In this document: in pieces, positions 15,169 through 22,426 of the stretch | Layout: every line of letters starts with the position of its first letter | How positions within the stretch are numbered: the first letter of the stretch is position 1 | Source of the DNA: a virus | Reading direction: 5' to 3' (one strand) | IMG/VR virus record: IMGVR_UViG_3300043448_000258 | Span: 1 to 23,483 of that record | Length of the DNA: 23,483 nucleotides | Notes under the pieces: generated by a model | Seen by the model: only the letters and a program-made list of their open reading frames with translations | Told to the model about the DNA's origin: nothing | The model's database searches: none | Program-made: the position numbers and the translations under genes

Positions 15169-16650
15169 TCAGACCTTGTATGTGATCGCGAAAGTAAACG
15201 CGGTTGTGTTGGTGCAGTTTGTATCATCAATTTCAGCCGTACCCGCCGCCCCAAAATCTCGCGGCACAAACGTAGAAGCTCCTGTGTTCATTCCAAGCGT
15301 AATTGGTGAAGTCAGGCCGCTCATGTTAGCCGCATACGAGATGGAACCAGCGCCGGGCTGCGTCATGGCTGCTGCTGCTATCGGCGCAGAAATTCGCATT
15401 GCACCTGTTGCGGTACCCTTTGACGTCAACACAATGTAGCCCGTTACAAAAACCAGATCGCCAATGCGCGTGTAGCGGCCCTCCTGCGTCGAGTAGGTAA
15501 TTCCCGTCGATGCGCCCCCAAACGATACGACTGGGGTGTACGTGCTGGTTACGTAGGAACTGGCCAGCAGGGTTGTCATGCCGGACCCGAGCCCACTAAT
15601 GCCGGTCGATGCGGGCAGGCCCGTGCAGTTGGTCAGTACGCCAGTTACAACGCCCGAGCCGTCAACTTCGAAACCGTTCGACTTGAATGCCGCCGTTCCG
15701 AACGTGACGGCAGAGAAATCAACGCCGTACTCGGCTTCATAGGCAGGCCCACCAAGCGCGGTTGCCTGTGTGCCGATCATCGTCCCGGTGGACTTGATCG
15801 CCCAGATGCCGTGCGGCGTGCCGAATGCGACTCCGACGTCCCATCCCGGCGCTGTTCCGCCGCTCTGGTTGGCGATCAGAAACGCCTCATCAGCGTCCCA
15901 GCCACTTTCAACATCCGTAGAACGCTGAACAATCTGAAGGCCGGTTTTCCACTTGGGCGCGGTGCCGGTTCTGCACTCGACGTCGATCTCGCGTCCGATC
16001 AGGCCGCTCCAGTACGTGGCACCCGTGAGCAGGCTTGCGGAATCGAAGCCACCTACAATTGTGCCAAGCGGAGTAATGGCCGTGCCATTATCGTTGGCGC
16101 TGGCAATCGCGCGGCTTTCTCCACCTGTGTAAAACAGATTGCCTGTATTACCGGTTGGCGATGAAACAACCGCGACACCTGCCAAGGCCGTCCGATGGCC
16201 TTTAACGTTGGCGCCTCCGACGACCATCCCGCAATAGACGTTATAAACGCCTTGCGCAGCCGTTGCGTCCACATTGTCCGAGTTCAGGTTGAATGTGTGA
16301 AACGCGGCAACGGCACTAGACGAAAGCGTGTGCGTCCCAATCGACCCCGCCGATTGTATTGTGGAGACAGCGCCGCTGGCCCATGACAGGCCGCTGGTCT
16401 GATTGATGATCCGCGCAAATGTCGGCGCGGAGGAAAATACAAGCGAGCCTGTACCCGTTTCGTCCGTGATCGCTGCTTGCAGATTGGCCGATGTTGGGGT
16501 GCTGAGAAAGTCCGCTATACCGGTTCCTGGCGTGTCTGGATATTTATCCAGCTTCAGGACAGCGTCCTGAAGATCGATTGTTGCGGCGCCATCCACTCTA
16601 AGATTGTTTGCCTTAGAAGTGGATTGCGAAAGCCTTCTGCCGAGCGCCAT
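15169..16650 (-). CDS. Tail fibre / receptor-binding protein
   Basis: 493 aa. The N-terminus contains the fibre phrase FLSTPTSANLQAAITDETGT and GSLVFSSAPTFARI (about 47-81), which is widespread in phage tail fibres. The long middle is Gly/Ser/Thr/Ala-rich beta sequence. From about residue 370 the C-terminal module YTPVVSFGGAS..GITYSTQEGRYTRIGDLVFV..YIVLTSKG..TGAMRISAP is the usual host-contact domain of fibres with a terminal jelly-roll. It starts by TAATG overlap with the zinc-ribbon-like gene and lies upstream of the gp4-like adaptor, far from the tailspike at 3193-5556. The virion may therefore carry two receptor-binding proteins. Base composition is locally less GC-rich than the flanking genes, consistent with exchange. 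Confidence 0.85.
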   Translation of the reverse strand: MALGRRLSQSTSKANNLRVDGAATIDLQDAVLKLDKYPDTPGTGIADFLSTPTSANLQAAITDETGTGSLVFSSAPTFARIINQTSGLSWASGAVSTIQSAGSIGTHTLSSSAVAAFHTFNLNSDNVDATAAQGVYNVYCGMVVGGANVKGHRTALAGVAVVSSPTGNTGNLFYTGGESRAIASANDNGTAITPLGTIVGGFDSASLLTGATYWSGLIGREIDVECRTGTAPKWKTGLQIVQRSTDVESGWDADEAFLIANQSGGTAPGWDVGVAFGTPHGIWAIKSTGTMIGTQATALGGPAYEAEYGVDFSAVTFGTAAFKSNGFEVDGSGVVTGVLTNCTGLPASTGISGLGSGMTTLLASSYVTSTYTPVVSFGGASTGITYSTQEGRYTRIGDLVFVTGYIVLTSKGTATGAMRISAPIAAAAMTQPGAGSISYAANMSGLTSPITLGMNTGASTFVPRDFGAAGTAEIDDTNCTNTTAFTFAITYKV

Positions 16651-17012
16651 TAGGGGTCATCCGTTAGAGGTGTGTCGTCTTCGTCTGTGAGCAATTCGCC
16701 GTCCTCATCGATGAGCACGACTTCACCGTCAGGGAATTGCGGGTAGATGCGCGAAACGCCGTCGCGATACTCAAAATCAAGGTCGCTATCCGCAGCCTGC
16801 GGAAACGTGTCCGGCCTTGCGCCCGGAAGCGGCTGCCCCTCGCCCGGTCTCAGAACAGGCGTGGACAGGTGGACGGGTCGCGGATCGTAACAACCGTCAC
16901 AGACCCGCGAATTGCTCCACTCCGTCCGCAGCTCATCCAGGCGGACCTTGGAATAGCATCGGTCGCATCGGGCATAGGGTCGGCCTGCCTGGTATGAGCC
17001 TTTGAAGGTCAT
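16650..17012 (-). CDS. Zinc-ribbon-like four-cysteine phage protein
   Basis: 120 aa from ATG 17012, which overlaps the preceding stop as TGATG; a GTG one codon earlier is less likely. Residues 13-43 read YARCDRCYSKVRLDEL...EWSNSRVCDGCYDP, giving two CxxC pairs (Cys16/19 and Cys38/41) 18 residues apart, a typical Zn-ribbon or knuckle. This N-terminal block, with RCD+C...+L..LR.EW......C..C.DPR, is a recurrent small protein in structural clusters of many tailed phages, function unproved. The C-terminal half is very acidic (DGEVVLIDEDGELLTDEDD). A structural or scaffolding-type contact is possible. There is no evidence for DNA binding beyond the cysteines. Confidence 0.8.
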   Translation of the reverse strand: MTFKGSYQAGRPYARCDRCYSKVRLDELRTEWSNSRVCDGCYDPRPVHLSTPVLRPGEGQPLPGARPDTFPQAADSDLDFEYRDGVSRIYPQFPDGEVVLIDEDGELLTDEDDTPLTDDP

Positions 17013-17392
17013 CACTTGACCATTTCGAGCACGATTGAATACGTGTCCGCCGCCGTGTGGCCGACTGTGGTGAACAGGATATCCCCTGTCACGCCAGAGC
17101 CGCCGTCATTCGACAGACCGCCAAAGGACGTGAAGTCGAGACAGCCCGTGTCATCCGCCGGCAGTATCCACGCCACCACGTCGCTTGTTGCATCCCAGAG
17201 AATGCGAACCGACATGCCGCTTGTCGTGTAGTGGATTTTCATGATGCGGACTTCGGATGGCGCCGAGTCGAGCGCGGACACATCCACCTTGAGAACAGCA
17301 GACTCGCCGGTCCCGTCAGAGATGTTCGTGAACTTCATGACGGTGTTGCGGGGACCGTCAATCAGTGTCTGGGAAGCGACTGCGTCTGCCAT
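17012..17392 (-). CDS. Small virion-associated structural protein
   Basis: 126 aa. It begins MADAVASQTLIDGPRNTVMK, followed by FTNISDGTGES, VDVSALDS and the beta-rich RIMKIHYTTSGMSVRILWDA, ending in SIVLEMVK. I recognise this as a type of small all-beta protein that recurs downstream of capsid genes in phage clusters, without a proven role. Decoration or head-completion are possibilities. There is no signal peptide or membrane segment. The ATG is 3 nt after the stop of the predicted jelly-roll protein, and the TGA overlaps the next start as TGATG. Confidence 0.78.
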   Translation of the reverse strand: MADAVASQTLIDGPRNTVMKFTNISDGTGESAVLKVDVSALDSAPSEVRIMKIHYTTSGMSVRILWDATSDVVAWILPADDTGCLDFTSFGGLSNDGGSGVTGDILFTTVGHTAADTYSIVLEMVK

Positions 17393-17395
17393 GGC

Positions 17396-18112
17396 TTAAC
17401 GCTCCTTGGCGACGTAGATGTAATCGACGCTCAGCACCTTCGCGACCGCTTCGCCGTTCTGAATGCCGAAGCTGATGGTCAGTTCCTCGTCATCAGGAAG
17501 GTTGGTCGTCGCCAGAGATGCGATCTCGGCGCCGTCCTTGTAGAACTCCACCGCGTCCACGCCGTTGTAGTAGAAGGCCAGGATGCAGTAGGTGTCGTCC
17601 GACAGGGTCGATGCAGCCGCCGCCGTGGTCGATGTCGAGTCCTTCGTCACGTAGCAGTCGAGGTTGGCGTCGCCGTCGTCCTTCATGAAATAGACGCCGT
17701 CCGACACCGCCAGAGGCGATGTGTCCGTGATCTGCAAGCCCATGACGAAGTCCGACTGCGTGGCGTCGGAAATCTTCAGCCGGGCTTTAAACCAGAGCTT
17801 CTTGCCAGACTGGAACTTGAAGCTTTCCACAGCGCCAGAAGCATCATCTCCCGACCATTGGAAAAAGTCGTTGTCATTGTCGGCTGCGTCGTTGGTGATG
17901 ACAAGAACGCCGCCATCGAGATTGCCGACCGCCTCAGTCGCGGAACCCGCGCCGGCTTCGGTCGTTGTGATGATCCACTGATCCGCCTCGAAGTTGTCGA
18001 AGTCATCGAACCATACGTGCATGGTCGTCGGGTCGGGCTGCAACAGCATCCGCATCGGACCGGTTGCAGCAGAGTTGGTAACACCTTGGGAAAAACGGGT
18101 AGGAGTAGCCAC
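17396..18112 (-). CDS. Predicted jelly-roll (concanavalin-like) structural protein after capsid
   Basis: 238 aa. It starts with GTG 18112, supported by GAAAGG about 8 nt upstream. After MHVWFDDFDNFEADQW, the sequence follows the rhythm of a lectin/LamG beta-sandwich: LDGGVLVITNDA, KLWFKARLKISDATQSDFVM, GLQITDTSP, DGVYFMKDDGDANLDCYVTK, YCILAFYYNGVDAVEFYKDG, DEELTISFGIQNGEAVAKVL, VDYIYVAKER. This alternation suggests a ConA-like fold, but that is judged by eye. The place immediately downstream of the major capsid protein, beyond a hairpin, suggests a capsid decoration or head-fibre protein. It is read after the hairpin at 18137-18160, so its expression may be lower than that of the capsid gene. 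Sugar binding is possible but unproved. Confidence 0.75.
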   Translation of the reverse strand: MATPTRFSQGVTNSAATGPMRMLLQPDPTTMHVWFDDFDNFEADQWIITTTEAGAGSATEAVGNLDGGVLVITNDAADNDNDFFQWSGDDASGAVESFKFQSGKKLWFKARLKISDATQSDFVMGLQITDTSPLAVSDGVYFMKDDGDANLDCYVTKDSTSTTAAAASTLSDDTYCILAFYYNGVDAVEFYKDGAEIASLATTNLPDDEELTISFGIQNGEAVAKVLSVDYIYVAKER

Positions 18113-18136
18113 TTGGGGCGCCTTTCTTGAAATGAA

Positions 18137-18160
18137 GGCGCGCGGTGTTACCCGCGCGCC
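18137..18160 (-). terminator. GC-rich hairpin downstream of the major capsid gene
   Basis: A perfect inverted repeat with 9-bp arms (GGCGCGCGG / CCGCGCGCC) and a 6-nt loop lies in the 78-nt gap after the capsid stop. Read on the minus strand it is followed by the moderately T-rich TTCATTTC. It resembles a weak intrinsic terminator or an mRNA-end stabiliser that sets capsid transcript levels above those of downstream genes. The U-tract is short, so partial read-through is expected. Confidence 0.55.
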
Positions 18161-18190
18161 CCGTCAGTGGTTGGAGGAAGTCAGCCCGGA

Positions 18191-19099
18191 TTACGCGCCG
18201 GACGTGCCGCGCACGCAGCGCCAGTCGACCCAGCCCGAGATATAGCGCTCGGTTGCCTTGGCCTTGGCGTTTTCCGTGTCGAAGTCGTTGTCCTGTTCCA
18301 TCTCCAGCTTGCGGCGCTGAAGCGTGACCAGGCCTTCCGGCACGTTGTCGATCATCAGGAACCACGCGTTCGCATCGGTCAGGTAGTCCCAGACCGAGTA
18401 ACCGCGCGAGAGCATGCCCGACGAGCGAACCGCGTTGATGTCGTTGTTCGCCGTGCCCGACTGCTTCTCGGACTTCATGAGCCGTTCAGCCACGAAGCCG
18501 AGTTGCGGCGGAACGACCAGTTCACGCGCGCGGAAGTACATCTTCAGCCCGCGGCTGTTGGTCATCAGGCGAGCATTGATCAGCTCGTCTTCCAGCGAGG
18601 CTTCCGACAGATCGGCGTCAACGGTAGGCTTGTTGGCCTTGTTGCCAGCGAGCGTCGGGTGAGAGGTCGAGAACAGCGCAACGCCATCGCCGCCCGTGAA
18701 GGACGCCGAGAAGCCGTTGTTGAAGTGCGCCGCGTGGACGATCTCCTTGGACTGAGCCATCGAGTAGGCGAGGTTACGGGAGCGACGCGAGGCGCGGCTC
18801 TCGTACTGATTGTCCTCGATCTCCTCGCGGGACGCCATCCAGCCAAGGCCCCAGACCACGTTGGTAAGACGGGTCTTGTAGCCTTCGCTGTCGGTGTCGA
18901 AGCGGATCGCCTGGCCTTCGTTCTTGATGTCCGGCAGGCCGAAGGTGGTGCTTTCCACGAATTCTTCGTAGGCCTTGTCCGAAGACTTGTCCTCGAAGTA
19001 GCGCGAGTACTGCTTCTCCATCTGCTTGTAGGCTTTGCCGAAATGGGCCTTGATACCGGGCCACAGGTCGGCGGGGTGCAGAGCACGAGTCATAACCAT
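18191..19099 (-). CDS. Major capsid protein (HK97-fold, Mu gpT-like type)
   Basis: 302 aa. It begins MVMTRALHPADLWPGIKAHF and continues with the features of this capsid class: FGKAYKQMEKQYSRYFEDKS near the N-terminus, then EGYKTRLTNVVWGLGWMASR and EEIEDNQYESRASRRSRNLA. ALFSTSHPTLAGNKANKP is at about 141-158, and PPQLGFVAERLMKSEKQSGT and WFLMIDNVPEGL follow. It lies directly after the scaffold and two small head genes, and has the best ribosome site in the window (AAGGAGG, 9 nt before ATG 19099), fitting a protein needed in hundreds of copies. A hairpin follows the stop. A protease-processed N-terminus is not evident. The assignment rests on these sequence blocks and context. Confidence 0.88.
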   Translation of the reverse strand: MVMTRALHPADLWPGIKAHFGKAYKQMEKQYSRYFEDKSSDKAYEEFVESTTFGLPDIKNEGQAIRFDTDSEGYKTRLTNVVWGLGWMASREEIEDNQYESRASRRSRNLAYSMAQSKEIVHAAHFNNGFSASFTGGDGVALFSTSHPTLAGNKANKPTVDADLSEASLEDELINARLMTNSRGLKMYFRARELVVPPQLGFVAERLMKSEKQSGTANNDINAVRSSGMLSRGYSVWDYLTDANAWFLMIDNVPEGLVTLQRRKLEMEQDNDFDTENAKAKATERYISGWVDWRCVRGTSGA

Positions 19100-19108
19100 G
19101 GTTCATGC

Positions 19109-19115
19109 CCTCCTT
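19109..19115 (-). promoter_or_regulatory. Strong Shine-Dalgarno of the major capsid gene
   Basis: AAGGAGG on the minus strand is a seven-base match to the 16S rRNA 3' end. It overlaps the TAA of the upstream gene and is 9 nt from ATG 19099. It decides between three nearby ATGs: the one at 19106 is only 2 nt away and the one at 19093 is 15 nt away, so 19099 is preferred. Confidence 0.7.
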
Positions 19116-19695
19116 AGATGCCGGCCACGGCGCCGAGGCGGCGCGTGTGCAGGTTGATGGAACAGAGATACTTCGCGTAAGCCGTGGCTTCCTCGTTATC
19201 CACGCGGGTCACGATGTCCCGGATGGTGAGCTGGTAGGTCGCGTCAGCGGCAACCGTGCTGCTGTCGATCATCCAGCCCGACTTCTTCGTGGCCGTGCTG
19301 CCGGAGCCGGAAACAAGCTGCACGTTGAGGCCGATGCTGGCTTCTGCGATAGCGCCGCCGACTGCGTCTTCCTGAAGCTCGAACAGCAATTCCGGGCTGT
19401 CAGCGACGATCGGGAAACGCAGCGTGGACGCCGCGCCATAGCCGAGCGAAACGATGCCGGGGGTTGGTTCAAAGCCGACGATGAAGCCGGTAATCTGGTT
19501 CGTGGCGCCCGCCGTGGCGAGGTTCACGACCTGATGTCCCGACGCACGCGCGCCGGTCACGACAACCGGATCTCCGATGAATAGATCAGTCGCATACGAC
19601 GCAGGGGCCGTATACGTGTTGGCCTGCCCGTTGTAGGGAGCCCCGAGCATAGAAGCGACGGGACGCCCACCAAAGGCGGCGTTTGTGTTCGCCAT
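19114..19695 (-). CDS. Small head protein upstream of capsid, possible decoration protein
   Basis: 193 aa, starting at ATG 19695 with AGGA 7 nt upstream. MANTNAAFGGRPVASMLGAP and YNGQANTYTAPASYATDLFI are followed by GDPVVVTG, TNQITGFIVGFEP, and a long beta-rich body with FPIVADSPELLFELQEDAVG and KKSGWMIDSSTV. It ends YAKYLCSINLHTRRLGAVAG. Proteins with this pattern lie next to the major capsid gene in many phages and are generally annotated as structural; a decoration or head-stabilising role is inferred. The stop overlaps the capsid ribosome site, so its termination is coupled to capsid initiation. There is no membrane or coiled-coil segment. Confidence 0.78.
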   Translation of the reverse strand: MANTNAAFGGRPVASMLGAPYNGQANTYTAPASYATDLFIGDPVVVTGARASGHQVVNLATAGATNQITGFIVGFEPTPGIVSLGYGAASTLRFPIVADSPELLFELQEDAVGGAIAEASIGLNVQLVSGSGSTATKKSGWMIDSSTVAADATYQLTIRDIVTRVDNEEATAYAKYLCSINLHTRRLGAVAGI

Positions 19696-19711
19696 TGTTT
19701 ATCCTGTGGGG

Positions 19712-20269
19712 TTAAGGGGTGTAGCCGCCCGCCGACTTGGTCGGGGTCGCAGCCGTGATGGTGTTGTTGAGAGCATAGCTCTTCCCCGCATCATCGGGGG
19801 TTTCCTGCGGGGCTCGTGCCGCACCGCGTTTGAGAGCCTTCTCACGCTCCCGGTATTCCGCGACTTTCGCGTCCTGGTCTTCATCGAACCAGGGCTTCCA
19901 CTTTTTCATAAGGCGAGCATTCATCGCCTTGCCTTCGCGAGACATGCCCGCAAGTCTGGCCGGATCAAGGCCGTTCATCTCGGCGTCGGAAACAGGTTCC
20001 CATTCCCGCGCCATCAATTGCTGGATGTTGCCCAATTCATCATTGGCCCAGCGATACTGATAGTTGTTGAGGTCCAGATCAGCGCCGGCCGTCGTCAGGC
20101 GCTGGTCGTTGGTGTGATCGGTGACGCCACGCGCCTTGCGCTCGGCGCGGCGCCGCTCCAGTTCAGCGCTTGGCCCATCGGTGCGGGGCCGGAGCGGCTT
20201 GGCGGCGCGGGCTTCCTTGGTGCGGCCATCGATCTTCGGGGCCAGAGCGGGGGCGATGTCGTCAGTCAT
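19712..20269 (-). CDS. Hypothetical head-cluster protein between scaffold and capsid
   Basis: 185 aa. It starts 2 nt after the scaffold stop with AGGA about 9 nt upstream. The N-terminus is Ala/Arg/Lys-rich (DGRTKEARAAKPLRPR), with an Arg-rich helix ELERRRAERKARGVTD. The middle block DLDLNNYQYRWANDELGNIQ, then REWEPVSD, recurs in small phage head-cluster proteins. A charged helical part (KKWKPWFDEDQDAKVAEYRE) and a disordered Gly/Thr tail follow. Basic, partly disordered sequence beside the scaffold fits a minor assembly factor, but no function is proved. Confidence 0.78.
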   Translation of the reverse strand: MTDDIAPALAPKIDGRTKEARAAKPLRPRTDGPSAELERRRAERKARGVTDHTNDQRLTTAGADLDLNNYQYRWANDELGNIQQLMAREWEPVSDAEMNGLDPARLAGMSREGKAMNARLMKKWKPWFDEDQDAKVAEYREREKALKRGAARAPQETPDDAGKSYALNNTITAATPTKSAGGYTP

Positions 20270-20271
20270 GA

Positions 20272-21144
20272 TCAGGCGTCCTGTTTAAGGCGTTCTTCCG
20301 CGTATTCTTCAAGAGAGCCGAACAGGCCCTCCTTGACGAAGCGGGCGCCGATTTCACGTTGAGCGGGGGAAAGGCGTGAGGCGGCAGAGACACCACCGCC
20401 AGCGCCGCGGCCACCGGGGGCCAGAACGGGGGCCTTCTTGGCAGGCCGTGCCGGCTTCTCGTCTTCCTGGTCCATGTCCTCATCCTCGTATCTTTCGGGG
20501 TAGGCCTTGCGCAGCGCGCGATCGGCCTTCTCCAGCGCATCGGCAAACGGAATGCCGCTATCGACATAGTCCAGCATGACTCGCATCGCGTCGGGGTCGG
20601 CGTCATCGTCCAAGATCCAGGCATGGCCTTCGTTGTAGAAGCGCTTCTGAACCTGCGGGTAGGAAGGCGTGAACTTCTCGATCCACTCTTCCTCATCCGT
20701 CGCGACTGTGTCTTCGTCGTCTTCGTCCTCGATCTCGCGCGCTTCAGCCAGCTTGGCGTCGCGCTCCCTGATCAGCTTCTGCTCGGTCGCGTCATCGCCC
20801 TTCTTCACGGCCTCGCGGATATACCAGTCGTATTCGGCGTGAAGATCCCGGATCTCCTTCTCGCGCTGCTTGGCGGATTGTTCCTCCATCCGCTTGATGC
20901 GCTTCTCGGTCTCGGAGCGGAGCTTCTTCAGCTCCTTCTCAACGTTCTTCGCCCGTGTGCGCTGGGATCGGATGAACTCTGCCGCTGAGGCAAAGCCACC
21001 CTCGGGCGGGTCGCCTTTCCACTCGGTTTCGGGCTTCCAGCCTAGCTCACGGGCGACTGTTTCGAGGTCGTCAGCCTTCGGCTCTGACGCGGGCTCGGCA
21101 TCTGCCGCCGCGACGGGCGCCAGTTCTTCGGTGTCAATTGTCAT
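20272..21144 (-). CDS. Capsid scaffolding protein
   Basis: 290 aa from ATG 21144 (MTIDTEELAP; AGGA about 10 nt upstream). An in-frame GTG at 21165 would overlap the upstream gene. An acidic N-terminus leads to LGWKPETEWKGDPPEGGFAS (about 35-54), a block seen in phage scaffolds. A long charged coiled coil at about 58-142 (EKELKKLRSETEKRIKRMEE and on) follows, then very acidic EDEDDEDTVATDEEE. An Ala/Pro/Gly-rich linker and a C-terminal helical piece (SPAQREIGARFVKEGLFGSL) end it. Elongated, highly charged coils with a small C-terminal helical end are the usual scaffold design, where the end binds the coat protein. The position two genes before the capsid supports this. No protease domain is visible. 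Confidence 0.85.
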   Translation of the reverse strand: MTIDTEELAPVAAADAEPASEPKADDLETVARELGWKPETEWKGDPPEGGFASAAEFIRSQRTRAKNVEKELKKLRSETEKRIKRMEEQSAKQREKEIRDLHAEYDWYIREAVKKGDDATEQKLIRERDAKLAEAREIEDEDDEDTVATDEEEWIEKFTPSYPQVQKRFYNEGHAWILDDDADPDAMRVMLDYVDSGIPFADALEKADRALRKAYPERYEDEDMDQEDEKPARPAKKAPVLAPGGRGAGGGVSAASRLSPAQREIGARFVKEGLFGSLEEYAEERLKQDA

Positions 21145-21149
21145 GGTGG

Positions 21150-21356
21150 CTAAATCCTGCCCCACTGCCAGCGTTCGCTGGTGAGCTCATACGTCCACGC
21201 GGGGTCAGCCTTGAGCGCGGCAACGATCGGCTCACGCACGGTTGGTGACAGATTTTCGAGTTCTTCCGCCGTCACAAAGTTAAGCTCGCTCACAAAGGCC
21301 GAGATTGGCCTACCGCCGCGCATGACCCGAATGGCAATGGTGTCGAGGTCGCTCAT
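21150..21356 (-). CDS. Small hypothetical protein between co-chaperonin and scaffold
   Basis: 68 aa, ATG 21356 overlapping the co-chaperonin stop as ATGA; the stop lies 5 nt before the scaffold start. MSDLDTIAIRVMRGGRPISA, FVSELNFVTAEELENLSPTV and AWTYELTSERWQWGRI give a compact alpha/beta look without membrane or low-complexity segments. I recognise no family. Tight coupling to the co-chaperonin and scaffold suggests it is made with the head-assembly proteins. Confidence 0.72.
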   Translation of the reverse strand: MSDLDTIAIRVMRGGRPISAFVSELNFVTAEELENLSPTVREPIVAALKADPAWTYELTSERWQWGRI

Positions 21357-21748
21357 GCCGCCACCTTGGCGCTTTCGGCATCCGCCGTGCGAATGCCAAG
21401 GATCTCCTTGTCCTTCATGACGCGATAGACACGGCCATCGGCGCCCACGAAGGACTTGCCGGCGTAGCGTGCGAACATCACGCGCTCGCCTACCTTCGGA
21501 ATGGCGTCAGGATCGGGGAAATCCTCCTCATTAAACGCCAGCGGCGAGACGGCCACCAGCAGCCCTTCATCCCCGCCCTCGTCTTCACGCTGGGCGCTTG
21601 TCTCAGGCACGAAGATGCCTGACGCCCTCTGACGCTGCACAACACGCGGCAGGACAAGGCAGTTGAACTCAAGGGGCTTCATCCCCGGATTAGTCTCGCT
21701 GACCTTCGGCAATGCCTCGTAGGTCAGGGTAGAGTGATGCAAGGACAT
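21353..21748 (-). CDS. GroES-like co-chaperonin (Cpn10 fold)
   Basis: 131 aa from ATG 21748, with AAGGGA 4 nt upstream. The GroES-like body starts at MKPLEFNCLVLPRVVQRQRA (residues 23-42). SGIFVPETSAQRED occupies the mobile-loop position that contacts GroEL in the known family. GLLVAVSPLAF matches the next strands. IPKVGERVMFARYAGKSFVG and the YRVMKDKEILGI end match the classic GD.V.F..YAG...DG..Y.+....ILA pattern. The first 22 residues and an extra piece at about 70-82 (NEEDFPDPDAIPK) make it longer than the usual ~97 aa, like phage T4 gp31. A role in helping host GroEL fold the capsid protein is inferred from its place just before scaffold and capsid. The N-terminus overlaps the upstream gene by 59 nt; a start at ATG 21682 would avoid this but has no ribosome site. 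Confidence 0.85.
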   Translation of the reverse strand: MSLHHSTLTYEALPKVSETNPGMKPLEFNCLVLPRVVQRQRASGIFVPETSAQREDEGGDEGLLVAVSPLAFNEEDFPDPDAIPKVGERVMFARYAGKSFVGADGRVYRVMKDKEILGIRTADAESAKVAA

Positions 21749-21974
21749 CTGTTCCCTTTCTGTTGATTACGTCATCAAGCGTTCGTGCCTGAATTCTCAG
21801 TTGCCGGAGTTGGTCAGGTGGTGGGTCCGCTTCTGATTCCCATACCGCCCGCGTCCAGTCGGCCTGCAGTTCTTTCTGTTCGCTCAGGAGCGAGTTGAAG
21901 AACGCCTCTGTCATGGGAAGCGTTCGCCAGGCGTGGAACTCTTCCAGCCATTCTTCGCGCTGTTGCGGTGTCAT
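21690..21974 (-). CDS. Small helical hypothetical protein
   Basis: 94 aa, starting ATG 21974 in ATGA overlap with the preceding stop. The sequence is mostly amphipathic helix: MTPQQREEWLEEFHAWRTLP, MTEAFFNSLLSEQKELQADW, and DQLRQLRIQARTLDDVINRK. It ends YPDLRGIAEGQRD. The pattern of two helices with conserved-looking Trp and Arg is seen in small phage proteins next to head genes, but I cannot name the family. Its last 59 nt are shared in another frame with the start of the GroES-like gene. Confidence 0.7.
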   Translation of the reverse strand: MTPQQREEWLEEFHAWRTLPMTEAFFNSLLSEQKELQADWTRAVWESEADPPPDQLRQLRIQARTLDDVINRKGTDVLASLYPDLRGIAEGQRD

Positions 21975-22426
21975 GCAGCGAGCAGCAGGATCATGATTTC
22001 AGTTTCATCCTCATCATTCTTTGCGTCAGTCCTGATTGACGCCGTGAAACTGGACGAGCCGGCGAAGGCGCCCGATATCGAGCCTTCCTCGAAACGTAGC
22101 CGTGCTTCACGTTCCAGCTTTTCCCGCCGCTCGCGTTCCCAGAAGGACGCAAGGGCGGAAACCGGCCAGAAGCGCCGCACGCCATCCAGGACGTTGCGGA
22201 AGTCCTGAGACGGCTTCGCCCCGATCGCCGTAAGCGTGCCGCTGAAAGTGCTCGACCCGGCAAACGTGCCAGAGACTGCCCCTTCTGGCTGTTCGAGCGC
22301 GCCCGTCCATGAAGACGAGCCCGCAAAGCTGCCAGACATCGCGTTGGGATCGACGGCAGTTTCCTGCCCGCCCATCGCCTTGAAGTAGAGTGCTTTCCAG
22401 TATTCGGCTGAGAAGAAGTTGGCCAT
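21971..22426 (-). CDS. Repeat-bearing virion-cluster protein with FAGSS motifs
   Basis: 151 aa, starting at ATG 22426 in TGATG overlap. It begins MANFFSAEYWKALYFKAMGG, a start seen in small phage proteins. It carries three copies of a 14-residue motif: SGSFAGSSSWTGAL (31-44), SGTFAGSSTFSGTL (52-65) and SGAFAGSSSFTASI (118-131). Between copies two and three lies a charged helix (FWERERREKLEREARLRFEE). The motif is shared with the 262-aa protein directly upstream, so the two may assemble together or share a fold. The C-terminus is short and hydrophobic (EIMILLLAA). Function unknown; a virion surface protein is plausible. Confidence 0.75.
   Translation of the reverse strand: MANFFSAEYWKALYFKAMGGQETAVDPNAMSGSFAGSSSWTGALEQPEGAVSGTFAGSSTFSGTLTAIGAKPSQDFRNVLDGVRRFWPVSALASFWERERREKLEREARLRFEEGSISGAFAGSSSFTASIRTDAKNDEDETEIMILLLAA

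Noticed and set aside
15169-16650. Diversity-generating retroelement target in the fibre C-terminus
   Set aside because: No reverse transcriptase or template repeat is visible in the window, and the C-terminus lacks an obvious adenine-rich variable repeat.
17057-18130. 357-codon plus-strand open frame
   Set aside because: It is antisense to two structural genes and has shadow-like Val/Arg/His composition.
18167-19117. 316-codon plus-strand open frame
   Set aside because: It is the exact antisense of the major capsid gene, whose codon bias creates the open frame.
21690-21974. Programmed frameshift joining the small helical protein to the co-chaperonin, or a tail-chaperone-type G/GT pair
   Set aside because: No slippery heptamer is evident near the overlap, the co-chaperonin has its own ribosome site, and the proteins do not resemble tail chaperones.
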